In this document: piece by piece, positions 36,131 to 45,922 of the stretch
How the letters are laid out: each line of letters begins with the position of its first letter
Numbering within the stretch: the first letter of the stretch is position 1
Assembly (NCBI RefSeq): GCF_000013025.1
Contig: NC_008358.1
Location: 1,860,001 to 1,924,000, forward strand
Direction: 5' to 3'
DNA: 64,000 bases
Source: Hyphomonas neptunium ATCC 15444
GTDB lineage: Bacteria; Pseudomonadota; Alphaproteobacteria; Caulobacterales; Hyphomonadaceae
Notes under the pieces: model-generated
What the model saw: only the letters and a program-made list of their open reading frames with translations
Told to the model about the DNA's origin: nothing
Databases searched by the model: none
Made by a program: the position numbers and the translations under genes

Positions 36131-38053
36131 TCAGGCGGAGGCTAGGCGCTCAATTGCTGACAGGTCGCCCCGGCCAAGTGCCTCAATCGCGCGCGCTGCA
36201 ATATGGCGCGCCGTCAGCCCGGCCTGATCATACATAGCCGCAGGCGTATCATGATCCTGGAACACATCCGGCAGCGTCATGACACGAACCTTGAGCCCCG
36301 CATCCAGCCCACCGCAATTGGCAAGGTGCTCCAGCACAAAGCTGCCAAAGCCGCCGCGCGAACCTTCTTCAATCGTGACGAGCACTTCATGCTCTCTGGC
36401 AAGGCGCTCGATCAGTTCGTTGTCCAGCGGCTTGGCAAAACGGGCGTCCGCCACCGTCGCGCTCAGCCCTTGAGCGGCCAGCATCTCAGCCGCCTTGAGC
36501 GCTTCCTGCAGACGTGTGCCATAGGATAGAATCGCAATCGATGTGCCCTCGCGCACAACCCTGCCCTTGCCGATTTCCAGCGGCTTCAGAAGATCAGGGA
36601 TCACCACCCCAACGCCTTCGCCGCGCGGATAGCGAACCGCGCTCGGCCGGTCGTCGATTTCCAGCGAGGTCAACACCATCCGCGCCAGCTCCGCTTCATC
36701 CGACGGCGCCATGCAGACGAATCCCGGCAACGCGCCCAGATAGCCGATGTCAAAGCTGCCCGCATGGGTCGCCCCGTCAGCGCCCACTAGCCCTGCCCGG
36801 TCGATCGCAAAGCGCACCGGCAATTGCTGGATCGCCACATCATGCACAACCTGATCATAGCCACGCTGAAGGAAGGTCGAGTAGATCGCGCAGAACGGCT
36901 TCATGCCATCGGCGGCAAGCCCGGCGGCAAACGTCACCGCATGCTGCTCGGCAATGCCAACATCAAAATGCCGGTCTGGAAACTTCTTGCCAAAAATGTC
37001 CGTACTCGTACCAGATGGCATCGCCGCCGTAATCGCGCAGATCTTGTCGTCGGTCTCGCCCAGCTTTGCCAGTGTCTGTCCGAACACCTTCTGATAGCTC
37101 GGGGGACCACCGGCGCCCTTGGCCTGCTCGCCGGTAACCACCGAAAACTTCGAAACGCCGTGATACTTGTCGGCGGAGTTCTCCGCCGGCGCATAGCCCT
37201 TACCCTTCTGCGTCACCACATGCAGCAGGATCGGCCCATCCTGCATCGCCTTGATGTTCTCCAGCAGGTCGAGCAGCGTATCGAGGTCATGCCCGTCAAC
37301 GGGGCCGATATAGTAAAAGCCCATCTCCTCGAAGAGCGTGCCGCCCATCGCAAAGCCGCGCAGATACTCCTCTGCCCGCCGCGCGGGAGATTCCAGCCCC
37401 ATCGGCTGGACAACCTTCTTGGCAATCCGGCGCAGGCCCCTGTAGGGCCGCGACGAAACCAGCCGCGAGAAATAATGGCTCATCGCGCCCACAGGCGGGG
37501 CAATCGACATGTCGTTATCGTTGAGGATCACGATCATCCGCGAACGGTCTGCGCCCGCATTGTTCATCGCTTCATAAGCCATCCCGGCGGACATTGACCC
37601 GTCGCCGATCACGCAGATGACATGATTGTCCTTGTTCTGCAGATCCCGCGACTTGGCAAAGCCGAGCCCGGCCGAAATCGAGGTCGACGCATGCGCCGCG
37701 CCAAACGGGTCATACTCGCTCTCCGAGCGCTTGGTGAACCCGGAAAGCCCCCCGCCCTGGCGCAATGTCCGCATCCGGTCCTTGCGGCCAGTCAGGATCT
37801 TGTGCGGGTAGCATTGGTGGCCAACATCCCAGACCAGCTTGTCATCGGGCGTGTCAAACACCGAATGGATCGCCACCGTCAGCTCAACCACGCCGAGGCC
37901 TGACCCGAGATGCCCGCCGGTCACGGACACGACATCCACGACCTCCTCGCGCACTTCCGCCGCGATCTGTTTCAGATCGGCGCGGCTGCGGCCTTTGAGG
38001 TCGGACGGCGTATCAATAGCGTCCAGGAGGCGGTTGGGGCGTGTCTCTGTCAT
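36131..38053 (-). CDS. dxs: 1-deoxy-D-xylulose-5-phosphate synthase
   Basis: 640 residues. The TPP enzyme that condenses pyruvate and glyceraldehyde 3-phosphate in the first step of the MEP isoprenoid pathway. [17 protein letters not shown] is at about 47-63, the TPP/Mg motif [17 protein letters not shown] at about 150-166, and the [15 protein letters not shown] transketolase segment near 370. The C-terminal transketolase domain is complete. It follows ispA and xseB on the same strand, the arrangement known from many alphaproteobacteria, so prenyl-chain precursor synthesis is grouped. Confidence 0.97.
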   Translation of the reverse strand: MTETRPNRLLDAIDTPSDLKGRSRADLKQIAAEVREEVVDVVSVTGGHLGSGLGVVELTVAIHSVFDTPDDKLVWDVGHQCYPHKILTGRKDRMRTLRQGGGLSGFTKRSESEYDPFGAAHASTSISAGLGFAKSRDLQNKDNHVICVIGDGSMSAGMAYEAMNNAGADRSRMIVILNDNDMSIAPPVGAMSHYFSRLVSSRPYRGLRRIAKKVVQPMGLESPARRAEEYLRGFAMGGTLFEEMGFYYIGPVDGHDLDTLLDLLENIKAMQDGPILLHVVTQKGKGYAPAENSADKYHGVSKFSVVTGEQAKGAGGPPSYQKVFGQTLAKLGETDDKICAITAAMPSGTSTDIFGKKFPDRHFDVGIAEQHAVTFAAGLAADGMKPFCAIYSTFLQRGYDQVVHDVAIQQLPVRFAIDRAGLVGADGATHAGSFDIGYLGALPGFVCMAPSDEAELARMVLTSLEIDDRPSAVRYPRGEGVGVVIPDLLKPLEIGKGRVVREGTSIAILSYGTRLQEALKAAEMLAAQGLSATVADARFAKPLDNELIERLAREHEVLVTIEEGSRGGFGSFVLEHLANCGGLDAGLKVRVMTLPDVFQDHDTPAAMYDQAGLTARHIAARAIEALGRGDLSAIERLASA

Positions 38054-38088
38054 ATCAGCGTGCTTTTCTGGTCGTCGCGTACCCGCTT

Positions 38089-38997
38089 TTAACGGGGTCT
38101 GTTCAGCACATAATCAACGGAATGCAGCAGGATGTGGGCCTTGTCACGGAAAATTGCCAAATGTTCCTTGGCTTGCGCGGCGAGCAGCCGCACCCTCTGC
38201 CGCGCCCCGTCCACCCCGAGAAGGGTCACAAAATTCGCCTTCCCGGCGTCTTTGTCCTTGGAAACAGCCTTCCCGACGATGCTTTCGTCGCCCTCGGCAT
38301 CCAGGATGTCATCGGCAATCTGGTAGGCCAGCCCCAGATCATTGGCAAAGCCCGCCAGCGCATTGCGCTCGGCTTCTCGGGCATGCCCGATGATGCCCCC
38401 AGCTTCCAGCGCATACGAAATCAGAGCCCCGGTCTTCAGCCGCTGCATACGGGTGATCGTGTTGAGATCGCGGGGGCTTTCCTCTTCCAGCATGTCGATC
38501 ATCTGGCCGCCCACCATACCCCGCGCGCCCGCCGCGTCCGCCAGCCGTTCAATCAGCAACACTCGCACCGCCGGGTCATCATGCGTCTCGCTCGACGCCA
38601 GTATCTTGAACGCCAGCGTCAGCAGCGCGTCCCCGGCCAGAACAGCCGTCGCCTCATCAAACGCCTTGTGAACCGTGGGTTGCCCCCGCCGGAAATCATC
38701 ATCGTCCATGCAGGGCAGATCATCGTGTACCAGGGAATAGCAGTGAATGCATTCCAGCGCCGCTGCCGTCCGCAACAGGCTCTTCTCTGACGCGCCAAAC
38801 ATGGCGCCCGTTTCCAGCACAAAGAAAGGCCGCATCCGTTTGCCATTGGCCAACGCGGCATGGCGCATGGCGCGCATGAGATTGGCTTCAGGCCCACTGG
38901 CAGGCGGGATCAACTGATCGAGCGCCACGGTCACCTTGTCGGCAACTTCCGTGAGGCGCTGCTCGAAGTTCGTCACTTCGCCCCGGTCCGGCCCCAT
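38089..38997 (-). CDS. ispA: Geranyl/farnesyl diphosphate synthase
   Basis: 302 residues, all-helical prenyltransferase that elongates DMAPP with IPP. The first aspartate-rich motif lies in [12 protein letters not shown] (about 88-99) and the second in [13 protein letters not shown] (about 225-237). GKRMRPF (about 52-58) is the IPP-binding region. The ATG at 38997 is chosen because it begins just after the xseB stop (39008) and has AGG upstream; a longer in-frame start would overlap xseB. It lies between xseB and dxs. Confidence 0.94.
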   Translation of the reverse strand: MGPDRGEVTNFEQRLTEVADKVTVALDQLIPPASGPEANLMRAMRHAALANGKRMRPFFVLETGAMFGASEKSLLRTAAALECIHCYSLVHDDLPCMDDDDFRRGQPTVHKAFDEATAVLAGDALLTLAFKILASSETHDDPAVRVLLIERLADAAGARGMVGGQMIDMLEEESPRDLNTITRMQRLKTGALISYALEAGGIIGHAREAERNALAGFANDLGLAYQIADDILDAEGDESIVGKAVSKDKDAGKANFVTLLGVDGARQRVRLLAAQAKEHLAIFRDKAHILLHSVDYVLNRPR

Positions 38998-39007
38998 ATC
39001 AACAGAC

Positions 39008-39253
39008 CTAATCGAAGGAGGCCGGCTCGGTCGTTGGACCGCCTGCCCCCTGAACGATCTGCTCAACCTTGAGCTCTGCGGACTTCAGGCGCGCATCACA
39101 ATGGGCCTTTAAGGCCGCGCCGCGCTCATAGATGGCGATGGACTTTTCAAGCTCCACTTCGCCTGCCTCGAGCTGCCGCACGATGCCTTCCAGCTCCGCC
39201 AGCGCTTCTTCGAAGCTCATCTTGTCCACGGGTTTAGCCTTAGCATCCGACAT
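39008..39253 (-). CDS. xseB: Exodeoxyribonuclease VII small subunit
   Basis: 81 residues. The core [37 protein letters not shown] region (about 12-50) is the XseB signature; several copies bind the XseA catalytic subunit to form the single-strand exonuclease. The first gene of xseB-ispA-dxs; xseA itself is not in the window. The C-terminal [14 protein letters not shown] tail is low complexity. Confidence 0.95.
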   Translation of the reverse strand: MSDAKAKPVDKMSFEEALAELEGIVRQLEAGEVELEKSIAIYERGAALKAHCDARLKSAELKVEQIVQGAGGPTTEPASFD

Positions 39254-39324
39254 GGCGCGCCTGTTCTGAATATCCGATAATGTGTGTCTAAAGCCCGCTG
39301 CGGGGCGCTACAACCGTAATCGTG

Positions 39325-39927
39325 TCACTGTCCACGGTATTCGTAGACCCGGTAGCTCCAATAGCTATCCCCCCCATCGCGCACACACACCCAGCCCAGA
39401 CGCCGCAGTTCCGGCCTCAGCATCCGGTTGAACCATCCGTGTGCGGCGAGGTAGACTTTCGCATCCGCCGCCGCTTCGTGCAGTTTCAAAGCCGCGCTCC
39501 TGGCGCGCACGCGCGCCTCCCCCACAGATTCACCTTCCAGAGAATGGCCGGTCAACCAGACCGTGCGAGCCAGCACGTTCCACGTCTTCGGCAATGCCCG
39601 GAAACCGCGCAACTTCGGCGGCGGCAGCGGCGCTTCATTGAAAACAGGGTCATAGACCGCTGGCAGGTGAGGCGCCGCATTGTCGGCTGTCTGCTGCGCC
39701 CGCAGGCGGCCAGAGGCAAACACGATGTCCGCATCCGAGACGATGTCTTTCAGGGCCTGAGGCGCGTCCTGCCCATCTGCCAGAGGCCCCTGCTCATACC
39801 GCGCCCACCAATCGACATAGTCACGCCAATGCAGGCGCGGCCCCAGATTACGGTCCAGCGCCGGGCGCCCATGCCGCGAGATGATGATTGGCCCGCGGCC
39901 CGGCTGTGTCGATGTCGTGTTGGGCAT
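39325..39927 (-). CDS. Histidine phosphatase family protein
   Basis: 200 residues of the phosphoglycerate-mutase-like fold. Unlike the copy at 3.7 kb it has an intact ISRHGRPAL motif (about 16-24), an SGRLRAQQTA region, an acidic residue in NEAPLPPPK and a second His in LAAHGWFNRML. Substrate unknown. The ATG at 39927 has CGGAAA upstream; an in-frame TTG lies 6 bases earlier. It sits alone between lepB and xseB on the same strand. Confidence 0.85.
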   Translation of the reverse strand: MPNTTSTQPGRGPIIISRHGRPALDRNLGPRLHWRDYVDWWARYEQGPLADGQDAPQALKDIVSDADIVFASGRLRAQQTADNAAPHLPAVYDPVFNEAPLPPPKLRGFRALPKTWNVLARTVWLTGHSLEGESVGEARVRARSAALKLHEAAADAKVYLAAHGWFNRMLRPELRRLGWVCVRDGGDSYWSYRVYEYRGQ

Positions 39928-40019
39928 CGCCAAATTTCCGTGTTGCCACAGGGCCCAGCGCCCCGGTCAGACCCCGACTAGCGGTGTTGGCCCGAGCGGG
40001 CAAGATATGGATTGGCGCC

Positions 40020-40868
40020 TCAAAGTCCGCGCCATACGCGTTTCTGGCAGGGCTCATCATCCTGCAGCTTGCAGCGATGGAACGTCATCAGAACCGTATC
40101 AGCACGCCCGATCAGATGGTCCAGGGGCACAAACCCGATCGAGGCGTCATCGGCCGGCACGCGCAGCGGGCAGCCCGCGCGATCCACAACACCGTTCACA
40201 GGGGGGCAATGGCCCGACAGCTCACGGCTGTCATAGGAATTATTTCGATTGTCCCCCACCAGGAACATATGCCCCTCGGGCACGACAAAGAGCGCCGTGT
40301 CATCCACCGTGTGGCCGCGAAGGCCGCGATGCGTCAGCCAGGTCTTGTCGCCGATGGTTTCGCGCCATTCATGCGCGGTATCCACCACATCGGTCCGGTC
40401 GGGCACATACCGCACCGTCCGTACGAACTCTGCCTCAATCGGCTGGCCATTGATCACCAGCTCCTCATTGATCATCTGAACGGTATCGCCGGGCAAGCCG
40501 ACCACCCGCTTGATCATGACCCGTTCCGAATGGGTGTGTTCAAACACAACCACATCGCCGCGTTCGGGCGTGCTGGCAAAAAAGCGACCGCCACCAAGTG
40601 GCAGGTAACGCCCGATACTCAGCGGCAGGGAATACCGGCCATACCCGAAGGCAAATTTGGAAACCGCAACCCGGTCACCGACTTCAAGCGTCGGAACCAT
40701 GCTTTCGGAGGGAATCACCCGCTGCTCGTAGAGCAGGCCGGTGAAGAGGAGAAAGGCGGGCGCGACGATCGCAAGTGTCGCGCCCCATTCGCGCAACTCC
40801 TGCTTGACCTTTGCCCAAAGACCCGCCTGCGGCGGTGCCTCGTCCGGCACGCTGTTTTCCTCAGTCAT
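40020..40868 (-). CDS. lepB: Signal peptidase I
   Basis: 282 residues, inner-membrane serine protease that removes signal peptides from exported proteins. A membrane segment at about 31-48 is followed by the nucleophile Ser56 in PSESMVPT and the general base Lys120 in VMIKRVVGLPGD. The C-terminal box HMFLVGDNRNNSYDSR is complete. Near the C-terminus are four cysteines in the last 90 residues (CPPVNG, AGCPL, RCKL, PCQKR), more than usual for LepB. Confidence 0.95.
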   Translation of the reverse strand: MTEENSVPDEAPPQAGLWAKVKQELREWGATLAIVAPAFLLFTGLLYEQRVIPSESMVPTLEVGDRVAVSKFAFGYGRYSLPLSIGRYLPLGGGRFFASTPERGDVVVFEHTHSERVMIKRVVGLPGDTVQMINEELVINGQPIEAEFVRTVRYVPDRTDVVDTAHEWRETIGDKTWLTHRGLRGHTVDDTALFVVPEGHMFLVGDNRNNSYDSRELSGHCPPVNGVVDRAGCPLRVPADDASIGFVPLDHLIGRADTVLMTFHRCKLQDDEPCQKRVWRGL

Positions 40869-40976
40869 TCAAACCCCAATCACAGGCAATCCGGCATGTC
40901 TTAGACGAAAAGCAACAGGCTTGCGAAGGCGAAATGACCCGCAAGACTGCATTTCAATGTGAGGCGAAACAGCGCT

Positions 40977-42041
40977 TCAGGCGAGGCTGTATAGCAGTGC
41001 GCCGTCCGTGTCGGGCCGGCTTTTCACCTCGCCCCGATGGATCAGGTAGTTGAGGTGTGCCAGTGCCTCTCCCGTGGCGCTGCCCATCTCGTCATCCTTG
41101 ATGGCCCGCCCGAACAGCGAAATGAAGGTCTCCGGAACCTTCAAAGGTCCCTTTTCGAGCTTCTGCCGCAGACGCGTCAGCGACGTCTCATGCCCGGCAA
41201 TCAGATTGCGCAGGCGGATATGAGCGCCTGTGAAAGGCTCATTGTGGGCCGGCAGGATGAAACAATCCTCGGGCAGCTCCCGCAGCAGTTTTTCACAGCT
41301 CTTGATCCAGTCATCCAGCGGATTGGACATCGGCTCGGTCGGATGCACCGAAACATTCGACGAAATCCGCGGCAACAGCTGGTCACCGGTGATCGCCACA
41401 TTCAGCGTCTCGCTGAAGAGGCACACATGCTCAGGCGAATGCCCGTTGCCGGTAATCACGCGCCATTCCTGGCCCGCCAGCTGCACCCGGTCGCCATCTT
41501 CCAGCCGCGTGAACGCGTCCGGCATCTGGCTCACGCCGCGCCCGAACCCGCCAAAGCGCGACACGTAATTGTCGATGGCTTTCTGGGGCCACCCGGCCCG
41601 CACATAGAAATCGATCCCCGCCTTGGGCGCGTCCCGGCCGGTATCGGCCACCAGCATCCGGCAGGTCGTATACTCCAGACGGCTGATCCACAGCTCGGCG
41701 TCATACTTGTAACAGAGCCAGCCAGCGCACCCGATATGATCGGGGTGCATATGCGTGATAATGACCCGCTTCAGCGGCTTCTCGGGCGTTACCCGTTCAT
41801 CCAGCAATTTGCGCCAGGCGTCTTTGGTATCGGGCAGCGGCATGCCGGTGTCCACGATGGTCCAGCCATCGCCATCATCCAATATCCACACATTGATGTG
41901 CTTGAGCGAAAACGGCAGCGGCATCCGCGTCCATTCCACGCCCGGCGCCAGCGTGATTGCTTCGCCCGGTTCGGGCGCCAGCGTTCCATGCGGGAAAGTC
42001 AGACCCTTGTACTGGGTCGGTTCTGAGAGAAATCCATCCAT
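40977..42041 (-). CDS. MBL-fold metallo-hydrolase
   Basis: 354 residues. The metallo-beta-lactamase metal site HMHPDHIGCAGWL is at about 96-108, with further ligands in GNGHSPEHVCLF and in ITGDQLLP; a late LPAHNEPF gives another His. A C-terminal winged-helix-like part (about 275-350, with HLNYLIHRGEV) resembles the LACTB2-type tail. Substrate unknown; a hydrolase acting on thioesters or glutathione conjugates is possible. The ATG at 42041 is used; an in-frame GTG 9 bases upstream cannot be excluded because neither has a clear ribosome-binding site. Confidence 0.88.
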   Translation of the reverse strand: MDGFLSEPTQYKGLTFPHGTLAPEPGEAITLAPGVEWTRMPLPFSLKHINVWILDDGDGWTIVDTGMPLPDTKDAWRKLLDERVTPEKPLKRVIITHMHPDHIGCAGWLCYKYDAELWISRLEYTTCRMLVADTGRDAPKAGIDFYVRAGWPQKAIDNYVSRFGGFGRGVSQMPDAFTRLEDGDRVQLAGQEWRVITGNGHSPEHVCLFSETLNVAITGDQLLPRISSNVSVHPTEPMSNPLDDWIKSCEKLLRELPEDCFILPAHNEPFTGAHIRLRNLIAGHETSLTRLRQKLEKGPLKVPETFISLFGRAIKDDEMGSATGEALAHLNYLIHRGEVKSRPDTDGALLYSLA

Positions 42042-42096
42042 GGGACTCACGATACGGCGGCAGGCTCCCCCGTCGAGCCGTCACGCGGGGGAAAGA

Positions 42097-43215
42097 TCAC
42101 TTGATCGGCTTGCGTTCCCGGGGAGGCAACTTCGTCCGCTTGAACTTGTCGCCCTTGAGCACCGAAGGACGGTTGCTGGGGCCCTCAGGCGCCGGCGCGG
42201 CAGTGGGCTTTGCGCCAGGACGTGCAGGCTTGGCTCCCGGCCGCGCGGGTTTCGCGCCGGCACGGTCCGGTTTGGGTCCGGTGCGGGGCTTATCTGGCCG
42301 CCCCTGTCCGGGCTTTGTCCCAAACTGTCCCGATCTGTCCCGATCTGTCCGGGGTTGGTCGCGCCCTGTCTCAGATCGCTCGCGTCGCGGGCCATCACTT
42401 GTCCTCAGGCGATCCTCGCGCCGGGCGGGGCTCGAACGCACTTCTTCGCCGGCCCCAGCGGCCAGCAACGCCGCCCGCTCCTTGGCACCCAGCGGCCGCC
42501 ATTTGCCCTGAGGTAGACCCGCCAACAGGATCGGACCAACCCGAATTCTCTGCAAATCCAACACCCTAAGCTCAACCAGCTCACACATCCGCCGGATCTG
42601 CCGGTTGCGACCTTCCTTCAGAACGAAGCGCAAAACCTGTCCGCGTTCCTGGGTCACTTCCGCCGGGCGCAGCTGCCGCCCGTCCAGCTCCAACCCATGC
42701 CGTAGCAGCGCCACCTTGGCGGTGGTGATGTCACCTCTCACTTTGACAAGGTATTCCTTGTCCATGTCGCTCAGCGGGCCAATGATCGCCTTGGCGAGCA
42801 CACCATCCTCCGACAGAATCAGCAGTCCATGCGAATCCTTGTCGAGCCGTCCGAGCGGCGCCATCTTGTTCGAACGCTGCGGGATAGCGTGCGCGCTGCC
42901 CGACAGGTTCTCCTCCGAAATCAGCCGGATCGCCGGAATTTCCCCCGGCTCAGGAGTCCCCGAAACATAGCCCACAGGCTTGTTGAGGATCACTGACAGC
43001 TGGTTATCCAGACGCCGCGACGCGGCATCCGTAAGGCTCAGCGTCTGCCCCTTGGTGACGCGTTCCCCGGCAACCGTAACCGGCTTACCATCCAGTTGTA
43101 TAAGGCCTTTTTCAATCAGCGCATCGGCTTCCCGGCGCGAACAGACGCCTTCCTGAGCCAGCCATTTATTGATGCGTAACGGCTCATCGCCGGTATAGGT
43201 CTTGGTCCAGGCCAC
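42097..43215 (-). CDS. rluB: RluB/RsuA-family 23S/16S rRNA pseudouridine synthase with basic tail
   Basis: 372 residues. An S4 RNA-binding domain (about 10-60, RINKWLAQEGVCSRREAD) precedes the pseudouridine synthase domain with catalytic Asp in PLGRLDKDSHGLLIL (about 125-139). The last 110 residues are Arg/Lys/Pro-rich, low complexity, with tandem GAKPARP heptads; such tails are common in alphaproteobacterial RluB. The GTG start is fixed by GAGGAG upstream. Part of the tail is encoded by a 10-bp-period DNA repeat. RluB (rather than RsuA or RluE) is the best guess from length and tail. Confidence 0.9.
   Translation of the reverse strand: MAWTKTYTGDEPLRINKWLAQEGVCSRREADALIEKGLIQLDGKPVTVAGERVTKGQTLSLTDAASRRLDNQLSVILNKPVGYVSGTPEPGEIPAIRLISEENLSGSAHAIPQRSNKMAPLGRLDKDSHGLLILSEDGVLAKAIIGPLSDMDKEYLVKVRGDITTAKVALLRHGLELDGRQLRPAEVTQERGQVLRFVLKEGRNRQIRRMCELVELRVLDLQRIRVGPILLAGLPQGKWRPLGAKERAALLAAGAGEEVRSSPARREDRLRTSDGPRRERSETGRDQPRTDRDRSGQFGTKPGQGRPDKPRTGPKPDRAGAKPARPGAKPARPGAKPTAAPAPEGPSNRPSVLKGDKFKRTKLPPRERKPIK
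42304..42370 (+). repeat. 10-bp-period TTTGTCC/CTGTCC repeat array 2 (inside rluB)
   Basis: Units spaced exactly 10 bases carry TGTCC near 42305, 42315, 42325, 42335 and 42345, with degraded copies at 42355 and 42365. TTTGTCC itself is at 42314-42320. The array reads in the antisense direction of rluB and encodes part of its disordered tail. Its orientation matches the arrays at 17.4 and 55.1 kb. Confidence 0.6.
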
Positions 43216-43284
43216 AGCCAGTTCGCTCCTCGGGGATCAACGCCCCTCTTACCGGCCACCGCCCCGGCCAGCAACAGCCCGCTG

Positions 43285-45054
43285 CTAGACGCCGAACAGC
43301 GCCTTGCTGCCCTCCAGGAAGCGCGCCCCGCCCTCGGTGATCGCAGGCACGCGCCCCGGCGCCGAGGCCAGCGACGTTTCCGCAAAGAACCCCGCCAGCG
43401 CCAGCTGCCGCGCCCGCTGATCCATATCTTGACCGCTCCGTGCCGCAATCGCGCCGAGCGCCAGGAAATGCCCGCCGATCACATCGCCGGCCAGCGCCAG
43501 ATACTCCGTCGCGCCCGCAAGCCCCTTCTCGGGTTCATCTGCCAGCGTTTTCACCATCCACTCGCTCGCCTCAGATAGCGCCGCCGCGCCCGCCTTCAGC
43601 CGGTCAGCGATCTGCACCAGCTGCGGATCATTTGTCGCCCGCGCCTGCCGCACCGTTTCCTCAACCTCGACAATCATCGCCTGCATCGAGGCGCCCTTCG
43701 TGCCCGAAAGTTTCCGGCCCACTAGGTCGATCGCCTGAATGCCGTTCGTGCCCTCATAAATCGGCGCGATGCGGGCATCCCGGTAAAGCTGAGCGGCCAG
43801 CGTCTCGTTCATGAAGCCCATGCCGCCATGCACCTGCACGCCCAGGCTCGCCACCTCAACGCCGATATCCGTGCTCCAGGCTTTGGCAATTGGCGTCAGA
43901 AGGTCTTCGCGCGTCTTGGCCGCGGCGCGCACATCCGGATCAGGCGAACTGTGCGCGAGATCTGCCGCCACCCCGCAAGCGTAACAGATCGCCCGCGCTG
44001 CAGCCACTTTCGCCCGCATGGTCGTCAGTGTGCGGCGCACATCCGCATGGTGCAGGATCGGCGCCGGACCTGTCACGCCAGCCGCTGCCCCTTGCTTGCG
44101 TTCCTGCGCGTAAGCAAACGCCGTCTGGAACGCCGCCTCCCCCACCGCAACGCCCTCAAGGCCCACATTCAGGCGCGCCGAGTTCATCATCGTGAACATG
44201 CAGGCGAGCCCGCGATTTTCCTCGCCGATCAGCCAGCCCTTGGCGCCGGAATACTCCATGACGCAGGTCGGGCTGCCATGAATGCCCATCTTCTTCTCGA
44301 GCCCGATACAGCGCACACCGTTGCGCTCGCCGGGTGTTCCATCCGCATCCAGAATGAATTTCGGCACGAGAAACAGCGAAATACCTTTGGAGCCGGCAGG
44401 CGCGTCCGGCAGGCGTGCCAGAACGAGATGGATGATATTCTCAGCCATGTCGTGATCGCCCCAGGTGATGTAGATTTTCTGGCCGGTGATTGAATAGCTG
44501 CCATCCTCACATGGCTCGGCCTTGGTCTTGAGCGCGCCGACATCGCTGCCCGCCTGAGGCTCAGTCAGGTTCATCGTGCCGGTCCATTCGCCGGACACCA
44601 GCTTTGGCAGATACGCCGCGCGCTGGACATCGGTGCCATGCGCGAGCAGCGCCTCAACCGCGCCATAGCTGAGCATCGGACAGAGCCCGAACGCCATGTT
44701 CGCCCCGTGGAACATCTCCATCACGCCAAGCGCCAAAGCCTTCGGCAACCCCTGGCCGCCCCATTCCTCAGGCGCGGCAAGCCCCATCCAGCCACCCTCA
44801 ACGAATGCCTTGTAGGCGTCCCCAAAGCCGGGCGGCGCCACAACGCCCCCATCTTTAAGCACTGCGCCATGCGCATCGCCCACAGGGTTCAGCGGCGCCA
44901 GCACATCACGCGCCAGCTTGGCCGCTTCCTCTAGGATCGGGCGCACCAGATCGGGATCATACGCCTCATGACCGGGCAGCCCCTGCAGCCGCCCGATCCG
45001 CGCGAATGCGTTCAAGGCAAATTCAATGTCGCTGACCGGTGCGTCGTAGGCCAT
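43285..45054 (-). CDS. Acyl-CoA dehydrogenase with C-terminal extension (DmdC-like)
   Basis: 589 residues, longer than short-chain ACADs (about 380). An ACAD N-terminal domain is followed by the FAD-binding middle part with NLTEPQAGSDVGALKT (about 155-170), a C-terminal helical domain with GGMGFMNETLAAQLYRDARIAPIYEGTN-type sequence, and an extra Acyl-CoA_dh_C part (about 460-585). This layout matches the DmdC/3-methylmercaptopropionyl-CoA dehydrogenase group, though substrates cannot be assigned from sequence. The second ATG (45054) is used because AAAGGG lies 6 bases upstream; the first is 6 bases earlier. Confidence 0.92.
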   Translation of the reverse strand: MAYDAPVSDIEFALNAFARIGRLQGLPGHEAYDPDLVRPILEEAAKLARDVLAPLNPVGDAHGAVLKDGGVVAPPGFGDAYKAFVEGGWMGLAAPEEWGGQGLPKALALGVMEMFHGANMAFGLCPMLSYGAVEALLAHGTDVQRAAYLPKLVSGEWTGTMNLTEPQAGSDVGALKTKAEPCEDGSYSITGQKIYITWGDHDMAENIIHLVLARLPDAPAGSKGISLFLVPKFILDADGTPGERNGVRCIGLEKKMGIHGSPTCVMEYSGAKGWLIGEENRGLACMFTMMNSARLNVGLEGVAVGEAAFQTAFAYAQERKQGAAAGVTGPAPILHHADVRRTLTTMRAKVAAARAICYACGVAADLAHSSPDPDVRAAAKTREDLLTPIAKAWSTDIGVEVASLGVQVHGGMGFMNETLAAQLYRDARIAPIYEGTNGIQAIDLVGRKLSGTKGASMQAMIVEVEETVRQARATNDPQLVQIADRLKAGAAALSEASEWMVKTLADEPEKGLAGATEYLALAGDVIGGHFLALGAIAARSGQDMDQRARQLALAGFFAETSLASAPGRVPAITEGGARFLEGSKALFGV

Positions 45055-45175
45055 GTCCATCCCTTTGTGTTTCTGAATAAATGATATGTCGCGTAGATGT
45101 TAAAGTTGAGGTTCACACTGTAAATGAGTGCACTACTTAGAGTGTTCCCATACGGCAACTGGAGGGACTGATTCC

Positions 45176-45916
45176 ATGCGACTTCTTCTTATTTCGGCCA
45201 GCGCACTGATTCTTGCGGCCTGTTCTGAAACAACACCGGCGGCGCCCGCCGCCGAGACTCCCGCCCCCGAAGCGACCGCTTCAACAGAAGCAGCCCCTGA
45301 AACCACCGAAGCTCCGGTGGAATATGGCGCGGCCGGCACCTACGAGATTGATCCGGCCCACACATCGGTCACCTGGAAAGTCGATCACTTCGGCCTCTCC
45401 AGCTACACGGGCCGCTTCAAGACGGTTGACGCGACACTCCAGTTCAACCCGGAAGACCCTTCCGCCACCAGCATCACCGCCACCATCGACCCGCTCTCGG
45501 TCGAGACAGATTTCCCCGGCGACTATAAAGCCGGCCATGCGGACAGCGGCTTTGACTCGTGGAACGAAGACCTCGGCCGCAACGCCAACTGGCTGAACGC
45601 TGACGCCTTCCCGCAAATCACCTTCACCAGCACCTCGGTGACCCAGGACACCCCGTCGACCGGCAAAGTCACCGGCGACCTGACCTTCCTCGGCGTGACC
45701 AAGCCGGTGACCCTCGACGTAACGTATAACGGCAAGGCAAACTTCCCCTGGGCGCCTGAGGCTGACAAGATCGGCTTCTCCGCCACCACAACTCTGAAGC
45801 GTTCGGACTTCGGCAACGCCACCTACGCGCCAAACATCGGCGACGAAGTGGAAGTGATCATCGAAACCGAGTTCCAACAGGTCGTTGCTCCGGCAGAACC
45901 GGCCCCGGCAGAGTAA
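45176..45916 (+). CDS. YceI-family lipoprotein
   Basis: 246 residues. A lipoprotein signal peptide (LILAAC, Cys at about 16) is followed by an Ala/Thr/Pro/Glu-rich linker and a YceI lipocalin-like barrel (about 53-240) starting at GTYEIDPAHTSVTWKVDHFG. YceI domains bind isoprenoid-like lipids in family members of known structure. GGAGG lies 10 bases before the ATG; an upstream in-frame start lacks such a site. It precedes the b561-YceI fusion gene by 6 bases and is likely cotranscribed. Confidence 0.92.
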   Translation: MRLLLISASALILAACSETTPAAPAAETPAPEATASTEAAPETTEAPVEYGAAGTYEIDPAHTSVTWKVDHFGLSSYTGRFKTVDATLQFNPEDPSATSITATIDPLSVETDFPGDYKAGHADSGFDSWNEDLGRNANWLNADAFPQITFTSTSVTQDTPSTGKVTGDLTFLGVTKPVTLDVTYNGKANFPWAPEADKIGFSATTTLKRSDFGNATYAPNIGDEVEVIIETEFQQVVAPAEPAPAE

Positions 45917-45922
45917 GCCAGT

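Noticed and set aside
42060-42096. GC-rich stem (CCCCCG...CGGGGG) after rluB as a terminator
   Set aside because: Long unstructured loop and no T run.
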